Of a stretch of 64,000 bases of DNA, positions 21,207-32,197 are shown one piece after another (positions within the stretch are counted from its first letter, which is position 1; every line of letters starts with the position of its first letter). The DNA is from Gonapodya sp. JEL0774 (taxonomy: Eukaryota > Monoblepharomycota > Monoblepharidomycetes > Monoblepharidales > Gonapodyaceae): positions 1-64,000 of the forward strand of contig JADIIX010000112.1 of NCBI GenBank assembly GCA_027604505.1. Reading direction: 5' to 3'. The notes beneath the pieces are model-generated. The model saw only the letters and a program-made list of their open reading frames with translations, did not search any database and was not told where the DNA came from. A program made the position numbers and the translations under genes.

Positions 21207-24200
21207 TTACTGCATCTTACTGATTGGCTGCACCATCGGAACATCCCACCCACATCCCACCCGATGGTCATTCCCGATTACGCCCAGCCACCTCCAATGG
21301 GCTATTGTCCAGGCCTCGCGATTAAGCGCCATTAAACTTTTCTCAACGAGTTCGGAGACCGTAGGATCATCTTGCTTCATTTGTTTGAGTAGATTTACAC
21401 TAAGCACAGCAGTGGCTTCATTGTCTGAAGCCATAACGTGCACAAGACCCGCAATACACCTCATAATGGGTGCCCTACCTCGACTCTGAGGCTCCTTCCA
21501 CCATGCAGCAACAAGTTGAATGGCAGGCTCTACGGCGACCATTGGATCCATTTCAAGAACCTCGGCTATCACAGATGCAGCGCCACCAGTTGATAGTAAA
21601 ATTCCAGTTGTTGCAATGCGAGCAACAAGGGTCAGAGCCTCAGTCACACCCACGGAGTTTTGCAGGCGCGAACCAAGTGAGTTTTTGACAATACCCAAAA
21701 GTCTGGCGGTCGTCACTTCTGCGAGCTCGCGGTGCTGTTCAACCACAACAGAGATTACTCTCCACGCCCTGACGGGCTTCTCATTTCTGAATGCTCGCTC
21801 CACAGCAATGACAGCGACGTCCAAGAGGTTCGAAACTTCACGCATGATGTCAGATTTTTTCGGCAACTGAAGTGCTTTTGGTAACAAAACATCCAAATAT
21901 GGATCAGTTCCAAGGTCGTCTTGTATCGGATGTTCAAGGTGATCCGATGCGCACAAGGTGCGAAGGACTGCGAGCCTGCGACTTTCTCCCTGTAGACCCT
22001 CGGAGTCGCAAAGAGCCTCGACGATGGCTGTTGCTTCATCGGCGAATTGCCCAGATTCAATCATTGTGAGACGAACAAGACTACGAAGGGAAGCGGGTAC
22101 ACCCAAAATTAAGCCCATCATCTCCCTTACCGCCGGTGCAGTAAACTTTTCTTCAACCTCGTCCGTGGGATCCAGTTTAATGGACCTACGAAGTTTCGAA
22201 AGTGCAGCAATAGCTTTCTCCGGGGGCTCCACTTCCACACGGCGCCTTTTTTTGGTGTTTTCGACAGCGTTTTGTAACTGGCGCTTATTTGAACGTGGCA
22301 TTGCGGTTGATTGGCCCCTCCCTTGTCCTGTAGGAGCTGTCAAGCTGGCCATTCCTGGACCCCTACCACGGTCTACCCTTATTTCAATTCTGGTGTCCAT
22401 CTCAATCCCGTTTGTCCTTTCTTCCGATCCCATCCACCCCTCTCGCAAAGATTTTTCCCTTTCGTCAACGAGCTTTTTTAGAAACCCCCTCAACCATCCA
22501 AGGGACTCTTCTGCAACATCTGAGAGTTTTCCTTTCGAAAATTTTTGAGCTGCACCCGCAATTGCTCCTTGCCAGACAGCATCTGCGCCCTCCCCACTGG
22601 CTTCCAAAGCATCCTTCAATGTTTGCGGCCACTTGCCCGAGAGCGCCGCTAGCCATCCTGCATTTCTACCGGCTTGCGCCAGTACCGGATGCGAGAGGGC
22701 GGCCTTTGCAATGTCCACTGGGCGACTGAAGCGGCTCGGAAACCTCGCTAAAGTTTTTGCACGCTTGGCGTCAGGGAGTGCGGATAAGGCAGAAGCAAGG
22801 CGATCCAAACCGTTCGGGCTGGGAAAAAACTTGGCCGCACTTGCCCCGGTTGATGTAATCAAACCAGCGAAGACAGCGGGAGCCGCGAGATTTGAAGGGT
22901 CGGCCAATGCATGCACCAATTCATCGATGAAGTGACGATCGAACCAGTCAGGTGCGTGCTGGGAAATTGGAGTTGGGGCGTCCCCTCTGGATACAAGCCA
23001 TTCCAGTACGTTTACTACAGCGCTGCCCGAGGGGTCTGGCCAGGACAGAATTACACGAGCTGCTTCAGTGTCCACGTGCGAAGATAAAGAAAAAAAATGC
23101 CATGCAAGCACATCAGCAAGCTTTGGCACACCAATGCATTGATTCCAAATTGGGGGTCCGCCCCTCGCAGCCGCCAATGCAACCCACCCACGTGTAGCAG
23201 GCTCCTCAGCAACCATTGCGGTCAAAAAGCACATGGCTTTACCATCTCCATCCAACATTCGCAACAGGAAATTGTCCTGCCATTGCTTCGCAACGGATCT
23301 AGCGGACAGAACAAGATGGGCGGCCAGACGTGCAGCTGAGGCTTGAGTAGCTGGAGTGCTGGCAACATCGACCTCTGGGCGTTTCATATCATCGAGCGCC
23401 AAGGCTTCAAGTCCGGCGAGTGCCTCTTCCACCCCTCTTCTGCCCTTCTTTGAGTACAACCACTTGGCTGTCCCTCCAGTTTTTCTCCAGTTTCTTAAAG
23501 CTTCCTCTCCCCGGCCGCCCAGGACGGACTTTACTGCATCCTTGGCGTACTCGGGGTTCCCCAACGACCATTCCCACACTTTATCCAGTACAATCCGCGC
23601 AAATGCGCCCGGGGGTAATACGTGTGAGTAAATGCGAATCGTATCGGGAAATAGTGGGTCAATTTTAATGGGGCTGGGCGGAAGTGGGTGTGAGGAGTGT
23701 AAGCAGTGGAGAACAGAGGGGAATGGGGAGGCTATTTCTGTCGATCGCCCAAGAGCGACAATATGAAAAGTCCGATGGGCCTCAAGTAGTTCGTCCGCCG
23801 TCGGTACCGAGATTCCAGAGGACTGGTCATCCACCCACCACGCTTGCATGCCAGTCTCACAAGCACTCGCGCCAGATATTAGCAACGCCAATGCCTCCTC
23901 TGCAATGGAAGTAGTGACAACTCCACGCGCAAGCGCTTCTTCCATCGCTCCAACGCACCATTCTACCGCCTCGTTACCAATATGCGCGCATTTGAATATG
24001 GCTGCCGCAATGGCTTCAGGGCGCCGCAAGTAACAAGCAGCCCAAGCAACAGCAGTAGCCCCACCACCGATTTCCCTTGTTCCGGCCGCCCCAAGTTCGA
24101 GCTGCATCTTCCATCCGGAGATTATTGCTCGATGCAAGGCAAGAGCTGGATCTGACCGACACCAAGACCACCACAGGTTCTGAGACGCACGATCCCCTTG

Positions 24201-25697
24201 GGTCACAGGTGGAGTGGACGCGAGGGAGATCACACGCCAGGATGCCGCGGATATGGAGAGGACGCAAGGCGGAGGGAGTGGTGGAGCAAGATGGCAAAAT
24301 GCTGCACCACAGCGAGTGACATCGAGACTAACTGGAGGGTGTGCCAGAAATTGAATGATGGCATTGCTGAGGTTCACGTTCACAGATGCTGATTGTATGG
24401 GCGTCAGGTTGGACAATTGCAGCGTGGGCAGAAACAAGTGCAGAGGTCTCGCATATTCTTCTGGTACCGCCGCTGCCAGAGCAAATCGAGCAGCGAGAAC
24501 AATTGTTTGCCGCACCGGATGTCCAATAGCACGAGTAAGTAGTACACGCAAGTTTTCTGATTCCAAAGGAGCAAGAAATGCAGCGCGGAGGAGGAGGGAT
24601 GGGTCGACGGGAGCTTGGTAACGTAGGGAGCGTAAAGGGGTGAGCGCGAGGGACAGATCAGTGGGAGAGAGGGAAATAGCATTGGTACCGAAAAACGGCT
24701 CCAACGAGATCGGGCTCTCCGAGGTCTGAGCATAGAGGGAGCGGGAAGATGAGAGAGGGCGGGCTGAAGCATAAGGTGAGAAGGGATGTGATTTAGCAGC
24801 GGCAGTGCAAAGTGCTAGAGCGTGGAGTGGGAGTCTTGAGGTTGTGTGGAGACAAGTTGTTCAACAGGATCAGCTTCATTCACATGGGCATACATCCCAG
24901 AATCAGGGAAGCGGATTCCTCAGTCAAATGCTCCTTCCAAGAGAATCCGTTCCACGTTCCCCGGAAAAGATAAGGACCAAATTGCATGTTAAGCTTCTCT
25001 GCCTTATTAGAATCATTCACTCGATATGGCTCAGGAAGCGCATGAGTCACATGGTCTAAGATTCACAAATGGAGCTCTCTGGTTGAAAGACTCACGGTCC
25101 TCCGCACATCCGCACCACCGCTATCTCTATGGAGATGTGCGTTGCATAGGAGACGCCAGTTGCAAGGAAGCCTAGAGCAGACGCAGCATCTCTGGCGAGG
25201 AGATTCGCAGTGCAAGCTGCAGCAATTTGAAGGGGAAGAAGCCCGAATGATGAGACGTTTGGATGTGGTAGGATGGTGGACTGAAGGACCGCAAGAAAAG
25301 CCAGATATGGATCCGTGACGTTTGGGACTTGAAACTGGGTGATCCCTGCGTCCGAATTCTCCATTCTCACGGTCGTTCCCTCTCCAAGACATGCGTATGG
25401 CGCGCAAGCGAGCGTGGTGGTGATGAGATTGTTCAACTCAGTTTTCAACACCCCACCGACATCCCCAGTTCCCGGGCTGTCCAGCATCTCCAGTGCACAC
25501 ACTACAACTTCTTTCAAGCTAGCGACAGTCCCCAGGGCCTTTTCCCGAACCCCGGCAGCCAAAAGAACCGGGAGAGCTTGATCAAAGTCCCATAGCAATT
25601 TCTGCACTCCCACAACATTGCGCTCTGAAATGGCCTCCTCTAGCGCATGTTTGACTTGATGAGGCTGAGCAAAGTCCATTTGTGATCCCACGGCCAT
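21207..25697 (-). CDS. Very large helical protein of unknown function (~1,400 residues)
   Basis: Two exons. Exon 1 runs from the ATG 25697 to GGAGGACC|GTGAGT near 25096. The long second exon starts near 24828 after CCTCAAG, which restores phase (CGGP-LPLHALALC), and ends at 21207. The 1,165-codon open frame alone has no ATG at its head, which supports the splice. The protein is almost all amphipathic helix, like HEAT or ARM solenoids. A basic run (KRQLQNAVENTKKRRRVEVE, about residue 1000) looks like a nuclear localisation signal flanked by disorder. The last ~370 residues form a second helical block. No enzyme motif is seen. Nuclear scaffolds such as large Mediator-, Integrator- or Urb1-like subunits have this architecture, but I see no specific signature and make no assignment. 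Confidence 0.75.
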
Positions 25698-25792
25698 TGC
25701 TCATTGCACCTGCTTCTGGGGTTCCCACCACCACCACAGCAGCTAGAGCGGTACGGAAGACCGTATAAATCCGAACAAACAGATTTCGCAAT
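25698..25792. promoter_or_regulatory. 95-bp bidirectional promoter
   Basis: Only 95 bp separate the start codon of the large helical protein (-) from that of the dehydrogenase (+). It includes a TATA-like GTATAAAT near 25762 and a run of CCA/CAC triplets near 25728-25740. Both transcripts must start within this space or inside the opposite gene's leader. Confidence 0.5.
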
Positions 25793-27349
25793 ATGACTCT
25801 TTTATGGTCGGCACGCACGCCAAACAAAGAACCTAATCCATACTACGAAAAAATTCTCTCCGGAAAGCGGGTGCTGGTATGCGGCGCCTCGACTGTGAGT
25901 TGTCCGGCAACGTTGGTCGAGACTCGTGGACATGGATTCAATGACGAATATGGTGGGATGTCCTACTGTCCCCAAAACCAACGTTTAACTAGGGTACAGG
26001 CCGCGATCTCGCCAAACTCTACGCGATGCATGGTTGCTTCGTCGTTCTGACCGCTCCCACCTTGGCAGAACTTGAACCGGCACTTGCCGACTGCCGGGGT
26101 ATCAGACGCGCTACACGTGATCACAAAGCTCGAAGAAAAAGTGTTGACAGCAATGTTTGGATGACGCCTGACGAAGTGGCGGTGGTTGGGTTAGCTTTCA
26201 ATGCGATGGACCCCGGCGCAGCAGAATCATGTGTCCTAGAGGCGGTAAAAGCTTTTAACGGCATCGGGGGAAGCGAAGCAAATGGGACACGGAATAGTGC
26301 AGGCCTTGACATTCTGGTTCTGATGCACACCATTAGCGCCTACTACCGTTTCCTCTCGGTACCCGCTGACAAAGCGGTGCGCGATCTGGAACGTCTGACG
26401 AGGGTCAACTACATATCCTACGTGGAGCTTACAATTCACGCTTTGCCGTATTTGCGGAGGGCAGGCGAGGAGAGGGCGAAGTCGGCGAAAGGGGGAGCGA
26501 AGGCGTGGGTTCGAAGTCAGATCTTAACCGTGTCGTCAATGTCCGCAAAGGCTCCACAACCGTGTACTTATGCATATGCAGCATCGAAGGTGGGTGATCA
26601 GGCAGGGGGCACAGTCGCTTAGACAGACTCTTCCATACTGGGAAGAAGTAGCTGGCCTCGATGTTGCCGCTTGGAATTCAACTGCACCTGCGACGGACCA
26701 CGGTCGAGCTTGGCGAATCTGATACCTCAGTTCACCTCGTTGACTACCTTGGGACTTGTCGGTCGGAGTTTCGAAGGCTCTCCAACCGCCTTTGGCCCTC
26801 GAGCTCCGCCAGGCGTTCGATTGCTCACCGGGGCTTAAATCATTATTTTTGGACCATGCAGGCAGCAGTGACGAGCATGTTCTCCTTGATTCACACTGAG
26901 CTCGCGAATCATCGTGAGTAGAACACGCAATTTGCTTAATGTGGTGTTGTATTTGACCGGATGAATCATCCCCCTCGCCACACACACTGATGACACACAT
27001 CACACTGGGACCATTTACCGCAGCTCGCTATCGTGATTTCATCTCACAAACCACGATTCATTACGGAGCAATCAAGTCTCAGGCTTACCTCGACGCTACA
27101 CGTACCAAATTTCCTCTCCTACTCTCTCGAGGTGGAGCTGTGGAAGTCCAGGATGCAGCATGGGCCGCACTGAAAGCAGGCTGTTCAGGGAAAGTGGACA
27201 TTACCTACCCAGAAAGCAACGCGCTGATAGGGGTACTGTGGGCGATAGGAATGAAGAAGACGGCTGTGTCCGTTACAGGTTGGGCGCATGGTGGGGTGAA
27301 GACAAGCTTTGGACCGGCTGAAGGGGAGGAGGATCCAGTTACAGAGTAG
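25793..27349 (+). CDS. Short-chain dehydrogenase, 11beta-HSD1-like
   Basis: NAD(P)H-dependent oxidoreductase of the classical SDR family. The ATG at 25793 gives a short N-terminus and then the Rossmann start VLVCGAST, split by an intron (25899 to ~25991) from GTGRDLAKLYAMHGC; together they make the GxxxGxG cofactor motif. Further motifs: LDILVLMHTIS (NNAG position, here LMHT), NYISYVELTIHALPYLRR, and ILTVSSMSAKAPQPCTYAYA leading to YAASK (catalytic Ser and YxxxK). Next come MFSLIHTELANH and ITLGPFTAARYRD. The LMHTI and ITLGPF elements match the LILNHI and ITLCVLG elements of 11beta-hydroxysteroid dehydrogenase type 1 relatives. The substrate in a fungus is unknown (a sterol or other lipid is likely). 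The intron after ELANH lacks an AG before ITLGPF (see findings). Confidence 0.75.
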
Positions 27350-27587
27350 ACTACTTGATGGTCTGAAATTGCACCTCAGCGCCATTAAAATTGAATAGTT
27401 TTGAGAGTTACCTATCCTGTACTCCAGTTGTTTTTGTCATCATATTGATACAAAGACAGGTATGCTGGGAGAGCGAAAAACTTTGTCGGTACTATCAGCA
27501 ACCCATGAGATTTTTTGTGACGGAGACGCTGTTGGGTTCTCTGTCGAAGATCACCTTCTCCTATTGTAATCCCATAACCATTTCATC

Positions 27588-28576
27588 ATGGATACATCCG
27601 ACGACACTTCAAAAGGGCTTCAAGCGTTCGCACGTCTTGCAGCAGGACATGCACAAACTGCTGCGACCGTTGGTGGTTGTAAAAAGTGTGGAGCTGGTGA
27701 GTGATTGAACAGCAAGCAACGGAGATGACCGGCAGTCCTACATGCATTCGCTCGGACAGGAGCTCTAGAACAAAAAAGCGCATGAACTACTGATTGAAAT
27801 GGTGTTGGTGGATGGTCACGGACAGGCAATTATTCGAGAACAGCTCGGAATTTTGGTGTGGACGATGCTTGCTGTTCACCACATTGGTTAATGCCGTAGT
27901 GGGCCTTCTGTGAGAATCAACATCTTGGTATCTTCATACCTCCGTTGCAGTTCATCGGTTCCTCGCGCGCTCTGTTCAATGACTCCCTGCCTTCCCATAA
28001 TGACATCTAACCTCAAGACCGTTTTCGATAGCCGGACACTTCGCCTTCCAGTGCCGTAATTTTATTAAGCTCGATTCTGCCCCCAAAAAGCTTACCGCTG
28101 CCGAAATTACAAAGCAAATGACCCTGGAGCTTCGGGAGCGAGCCAAGATGCTCGACGCTCAGGCGAATGATGCCAAAGAGAAGAAACTCAGGGAAGAACT
28201 GAAGAGAAAGCAAGAGCTCGACGTGAATAAGGGAAAGGGCAGTAAGAAGAGAAAGTCCGTGAAGAAAGGACAGGACGCGATGAGTTCAAAGCGCAGACGG
28301 AAAGACGAGAGCAGTAGCGAGGAGTCGGACTCGGAGACGGACTCGGAATCCGATTCAGATTCTACTTCCTCCTCTAGTGACTCATCAGAATCTTCCAACT
28401 CCGCCTCGTCCTCGGACCGCGGTAAGCGCAAGGGAAGAACTTCCCGGAGCAGTCATCCGTCATCTCGTCGTCGCCGCAGGGATGAGAGCAGTACTGAGGA
28501 CAGCAATAGCAGTGAAAGTGAAGGTGACAGGGGCAAAAGAAAGTCTTCTCGCAAGAATGATCTTGCGAGACGATAG
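27588..28576 (+). CDS. SREK1IP1-like zinc-knuckle, SR-rich protein
   Basis: Two exons: 27588-27696 and 28032-28576, phase 1. The splice restores a perfect CCHC knuckle (CKKCGAAGHFAFQC, spacing C-x2-C-x4-H-x4-C), followed by RNFIKLD. That block is the hallmark of SREK1-interacting protein 1 (P18SRP), a small nuclear protein linked to SR splicing factors. The rest is a Lys/Glu-rich helix (LREELKRKQELDVNKGKG), a bipartite basic signal and Ser/Asp/Glu and Arg/Ser repeats (SEESDSETDSESDSDSTSSS). These are typical of phosphorylated splicing factors. Neither exon alone contains the whole knuckle, so it would be missed by an intronless ORF search. Confidence 0.85.
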
Positions 28577-28893
28577 AAGGGAGCAGCTCGGTGAGAACAC
28601 AGCAAAGGGCATACCTCCTGTGATGGACTCCACTCGTGCCGGAGGACAGAAGCACCAGCTTAAGGCAATTGATGTTGATGTCACATGACCTCACTCACAT
28701 CGTGTTATAGCATGTAGGCCTCGTGGATGTAAAATACGTGTGTGAAAGCCGGCCCCGTCAGTTGAATCACTCGCGAACGATACGATATATAAGAGCTCAT
28801 GTGGTGTGTTCACATTGTACGAGATTGCAGTACGTACTCTCAAGAATGTTTCGAGCAGATTGCACGTTAGGTAGTGCCATGTCATCTACGTAG

Positions 28894-30791
28894 TCACTCC
28901 GCAGGCCGACCAGCCCACTTCTTTCCCTTCCACATGCGTTTTGCCCTCTCTATCTCATCAAGGTCACCAGATCCGCCAACTTCTTCCTCCAGCACCGAAT
29001 CCTGGCTACTCTCACCGTCACTCTCTTCGGTCTCTTCGGCTTTCTCATCCCCGACCCCGCCAATTCCTTCACGAGATTTCATCCTGGATGCACCTGAGTC
29101 TCGACGACGAGATGCAGTCGAAGAACGCCGGGACGATGAACTCGAACTATGCCGCCTAGAAGAGTGAGAAGACGCAGCGGCAGCTGCGGATGCACGGATA
29201 GCCGAGTCTGAGACAGGGTATTGGTATTAGGGATATGTAGGGTTTGTGTTGAAGAAGCCGTCAGTATACCATCTGCATAGTAAAAGGTTTTGGCGGTTAT
29301 GTGTTCCGGAACCCACCATGCCGTTGCACAAGGCCGCTCGGCTGTGTTGCCAACACCATAATGAAGTTGCACATGACAACATGATTACATCAATGGGCGC
29401 TACCAACAGCTCACACACATCATCTTACCTTTAAAACGTGCTTCTGGACATGCTTCGCGTCGCGTGCTCTTGCGAGAAAGGGATGTTCCAGCAGTTCAGT
29501 GGCGGTGGGCCTAAGTGGAATCATGTTGGAGGTTCATGTGAGTTCGTTACCGCCCACCACGCACCTTTTCTTTGGATCTCTCCTTGTACAACACTCAACA
29601 AACTTCCAAAAATCGAAGCTCATTCCTTTGCCAATCGCTAATTTCCTCCTCCTTCCGGCTTGCTTTCCTTTCCTCCTCGCCCCCCACTGCAGAAACCCGG
29701 CTTTACTACCCTTGGCAAGTGCCTTCTCTTCTTTCTCCCTCTCCCGATCTGCCTGGTCCTCATCTTGGACCATTCCACCCACGCCCGCCCATCCCGAACC
29801 AATGTCAGGGGCTGGACAGTCCTGCGTTATTTTACATAGCAGGATCTTGCAACCTGGCCACCCATCGAACATTGTTTTGCCAAATGCGAGCTCCACAGTT
29901 GCAAGTCCAATCGAATACACATCCGCAGGCGGTCCCACACGACCAGCTTGTGCGATTATTTCAGGGGCGCAGTGCTCGTGGTTGTCTCCGACTGGCACGA
30001 AGAGTGACCGGTGTAGTAGGCCTGATTGAAGGAGCGGCAGCGATGCGTGAAGCCCAGTCAGGAGCACATTACCCGTGTGGCAGAGAAGAATCGATGAGGC
30101 ACGAATGTCGCTAAAGTTTCAACGACAGAGTTGAGTTCAACGTTGACTGCGGAGAAAAAATAGCCAAACTCACTTGTGCATAACATAATTCGAGTGCATG
30201 TACTCGATCCCCTTCACAACCTCTTTCACAATTGTTGCAACAACACTTTCCTTGAAACCGAATCCGTCCGGAAAATACTCGCGCATGATTTGTTTACATG
30301 ATCCTCCACGTATGGGGTGGGTGACGGACCACAGACGGTCGTGCTCGACAAACGAAGTGTGGTAAGGCAAGACCACTGGGTGTGATAAGTGAGAGGTTAT
30401 GTGGATGGTGTGCTGAGGTACAGAGTTTTGGTTCTGATATCGCCAGATGGTAGACGAGTGAGGACCCGCTAAACTTACAATAACTTCCTCGATGAGTTCA
30501 AAGTCTGGAGATATAGTGAGATCAGTGTACTTAAGTGCAACAAGTTCACCGTTTGGTAAGTGTCTGGCCAGATACAGGAAAGAAAGATCGTCTACACCCC
30601 CTGCAGATGGATGGAGTGAGAGGTAGAAGGCACTGTTCGAGCTTATGATGTACCTGCGACAACCAACCTATCTGGCTCAGCAGCTCATAATCTTTAATTC
30701 TTGTCGAGTACCTTTGTTTGCTACCGTGGCTCTCTCGATCGAATGGAACACTATGCACCCGATGTGCTCCACTCAACTTCCAGAACGACAT
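28894..30791 (-). CDS. STRAD-like STE20-family pseudokinase
   Basis: STRAD is the catalytically dead STE20 relative that, with MO25, activates LKB1 in animals. Here the frame starts at the ATG 30791 (MSFWKLSGAHRVHSVPFDRE), then KDYELLSQIG. A splice joins this to GGVDDLSFLYLARHLPNGEL and VALKYTDL, a degenerate P-loop with the family's G-x-x-DL pattern. Then HPVVLPYHTSFVEHDRLWSV, GSCKQIMREYFPDGFGFKES and VVKGIEYMHSNYVMHNDIRA (HRD reads HND). The DFG site reads LLTGLHASL, and then CAPEIIAQAGRVGPPADVYS. Loss of DFG indicates a pseudokinase, though the ATP lysine (VALK) is kept. The C-lobe ends TATELLEHPFLARARDAKHV. A further acidic exon (DEKAEETEESDGESSQDSVL) ending at 28894 is probably the C-terminus, but its splice is unproven. 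Position-by-position similarity to animal STRAD is high. Confidence 0.8.
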
Positions 30792-31069
30792 TCCGGACTG
30801 GACCCGAGAGGATGGCTTGGATGAGATAGAAAGCGGTGTATCAGTGGCAGAAATCTTCGTTTCCGAGGCAGCACTTGGGGAGAGTGGGGCGGTTGAGGTA
30901 ATTCTGTGGCGAGATGAGAATATCGAGTTGTTGGAGAGCTGGGTGTGGTTGAAATTTTCATTAGCTGGGTGGAAGCTATCTATTTTGTTAGGTAATTCTT
31001 TGCGATGAGGTTTCACGGCCAGTCGAGCCTGCTTCTTTCCGCTTTCTAGCGCGTTGACATTCACTCAGT

Positions 31070-32071
31070 TCAACGCACCAGGTCCCAAAAGCTCCTCCTC
31101 TTGGACGCAGTCTCGGTTGACGCTCCCCCACGGAGAGCTTGAGCGAATTCTGATGGAACCGCAGTTGCTGTAAGCGGTGGTGCTGCGAGATGAACCCGGG
31201 TACCTCCGTTGTCCGCGGCAGTTCCTCCGTCAGCTCCTGCACCACTATTTTCATCACCCGTGCCTCTGCGACTGGGGCTATTTCGACGGAGTGTTCCTCG
31301 ACCCAAAGTCCCCCTCGGAAGAGTTGCAGCAGTGATGACAATACCAGGTGACGAGCCACTCGAGTCGTTGTCCAGGGCACTCAAAGGCAAAGCTGTGTTA
31401 CTAGGGTCTGATGAAGACTCAGCATGTGAGGATTTTTCTGGGACCAATGAGGATTGTGCGACGTCTTTTGGCTCTGACGGATTGGAGGAGGATGGGAGCG
31501 AGGATTTCTCAAGAAGCGGTCCAGCAGACCTTCTTTTGCTCTGTGCACCTCTTCTGAGGGTGCCCTGCGGAAGGCCAATGTCATCATCTCGGAAATTTTC
31601 AGCTTTTGGAGAATATTCTGAATCTGCTGCAGCAATTGTGTCTGGAGTTTGCGGTGCGACGTTGAAGTGGGCTGTGAAAGTTGGAATGGGTGGGGAATCT
31701 TTGTAGGGAACAAGACATGATAACCAGAGAAGAGTGCGATCCACGTAGAATGGTGCATGTAGGGCCGAATGTGTGTCGAATAGAGTCCCGCAGCGACGTT
31801 ACCATCAAGAGAATAGGAACAGATGAGTACGAAGCACTCGAACGCCTCATTACGCGATCTCGCGTCGACCGAGCAGCCAATATACACCTAATGTTCCTTT
31901 CCCGAAAACCTTCTGTCCTTCCGCGTCCACTGCAGTTGTTGGTGATGGAGTTGCGCTTGACCGACGTCGAAGGGTCTCCTCGTCGAGCGCAGCTGTCTGG
32001 ATGGTTGGGTGAAACATATGCGACGGAAGAGGTGATGGAGGATTCGGCGGTGGTCGGAATACATCAGCCAT
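31070..32071 (-). CDS. Ser-rich protein with repeated GTL motifs
   Basis: Starts at the ATG 32071 (MADVFRPPPNPPSPLPSHMF). Exon 1 ends near 31889 (GGAACATTAG|GTGTAT) and coding resumes near 31704 after TACAAAG. The stop is at 31070. The protein is low-complexity Ser/Pro/Thr/Ala with a recurring short motif: GKGTL, LPQGTLRRG, LPRGTLGRGTLRR. It ends in RRSFWDLVR. RRNSPSRR and KRRSFWDL are basophilic-kinase or 14-3-3-like sites. It lies between the STRAD-like gene and the glutamine-synthetase-like gene, on the same strand. No domain is recognised. Function unknown, probably a disordered signalling adaptor. Confidence 0.6.
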
Positions 32072-32197
32072 CGTCAGTGAAAATTTCAGGAGTCGGATTG
32101 TGAGGTTGGATTTGGACCGATCAGACCAGGGACCAGTTTTGGACAGAATAACCATCTACAATGTACAGATATTTACCATGTTAAGTAGCAATTGAGT

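Noticed and set aside
26917-27000. AT-AC (U12-type) intron in the dehydrogenase gene
   Set aside because: The donor is an ordinary GTGAGT and no U12 branch motif is seen. The missing AG is better treated as an open question.
30773-30961. 62-residue minus-strand ORF overlapping the STRAD leader
   Set aside because: It is a shifted frame of the same leader. It could be an upstream ORF in the 5' UTR, but nothing supports a separate protein.
30546-31064. STRAD-like frame extended upstream of the ATG 30791
   Set aside because: The extended frame has no ATG upstream of 30791 and runs to within a few bases of the stop of the Ser-rich gene at 31070. The ATG 30791 was chosen as the start.
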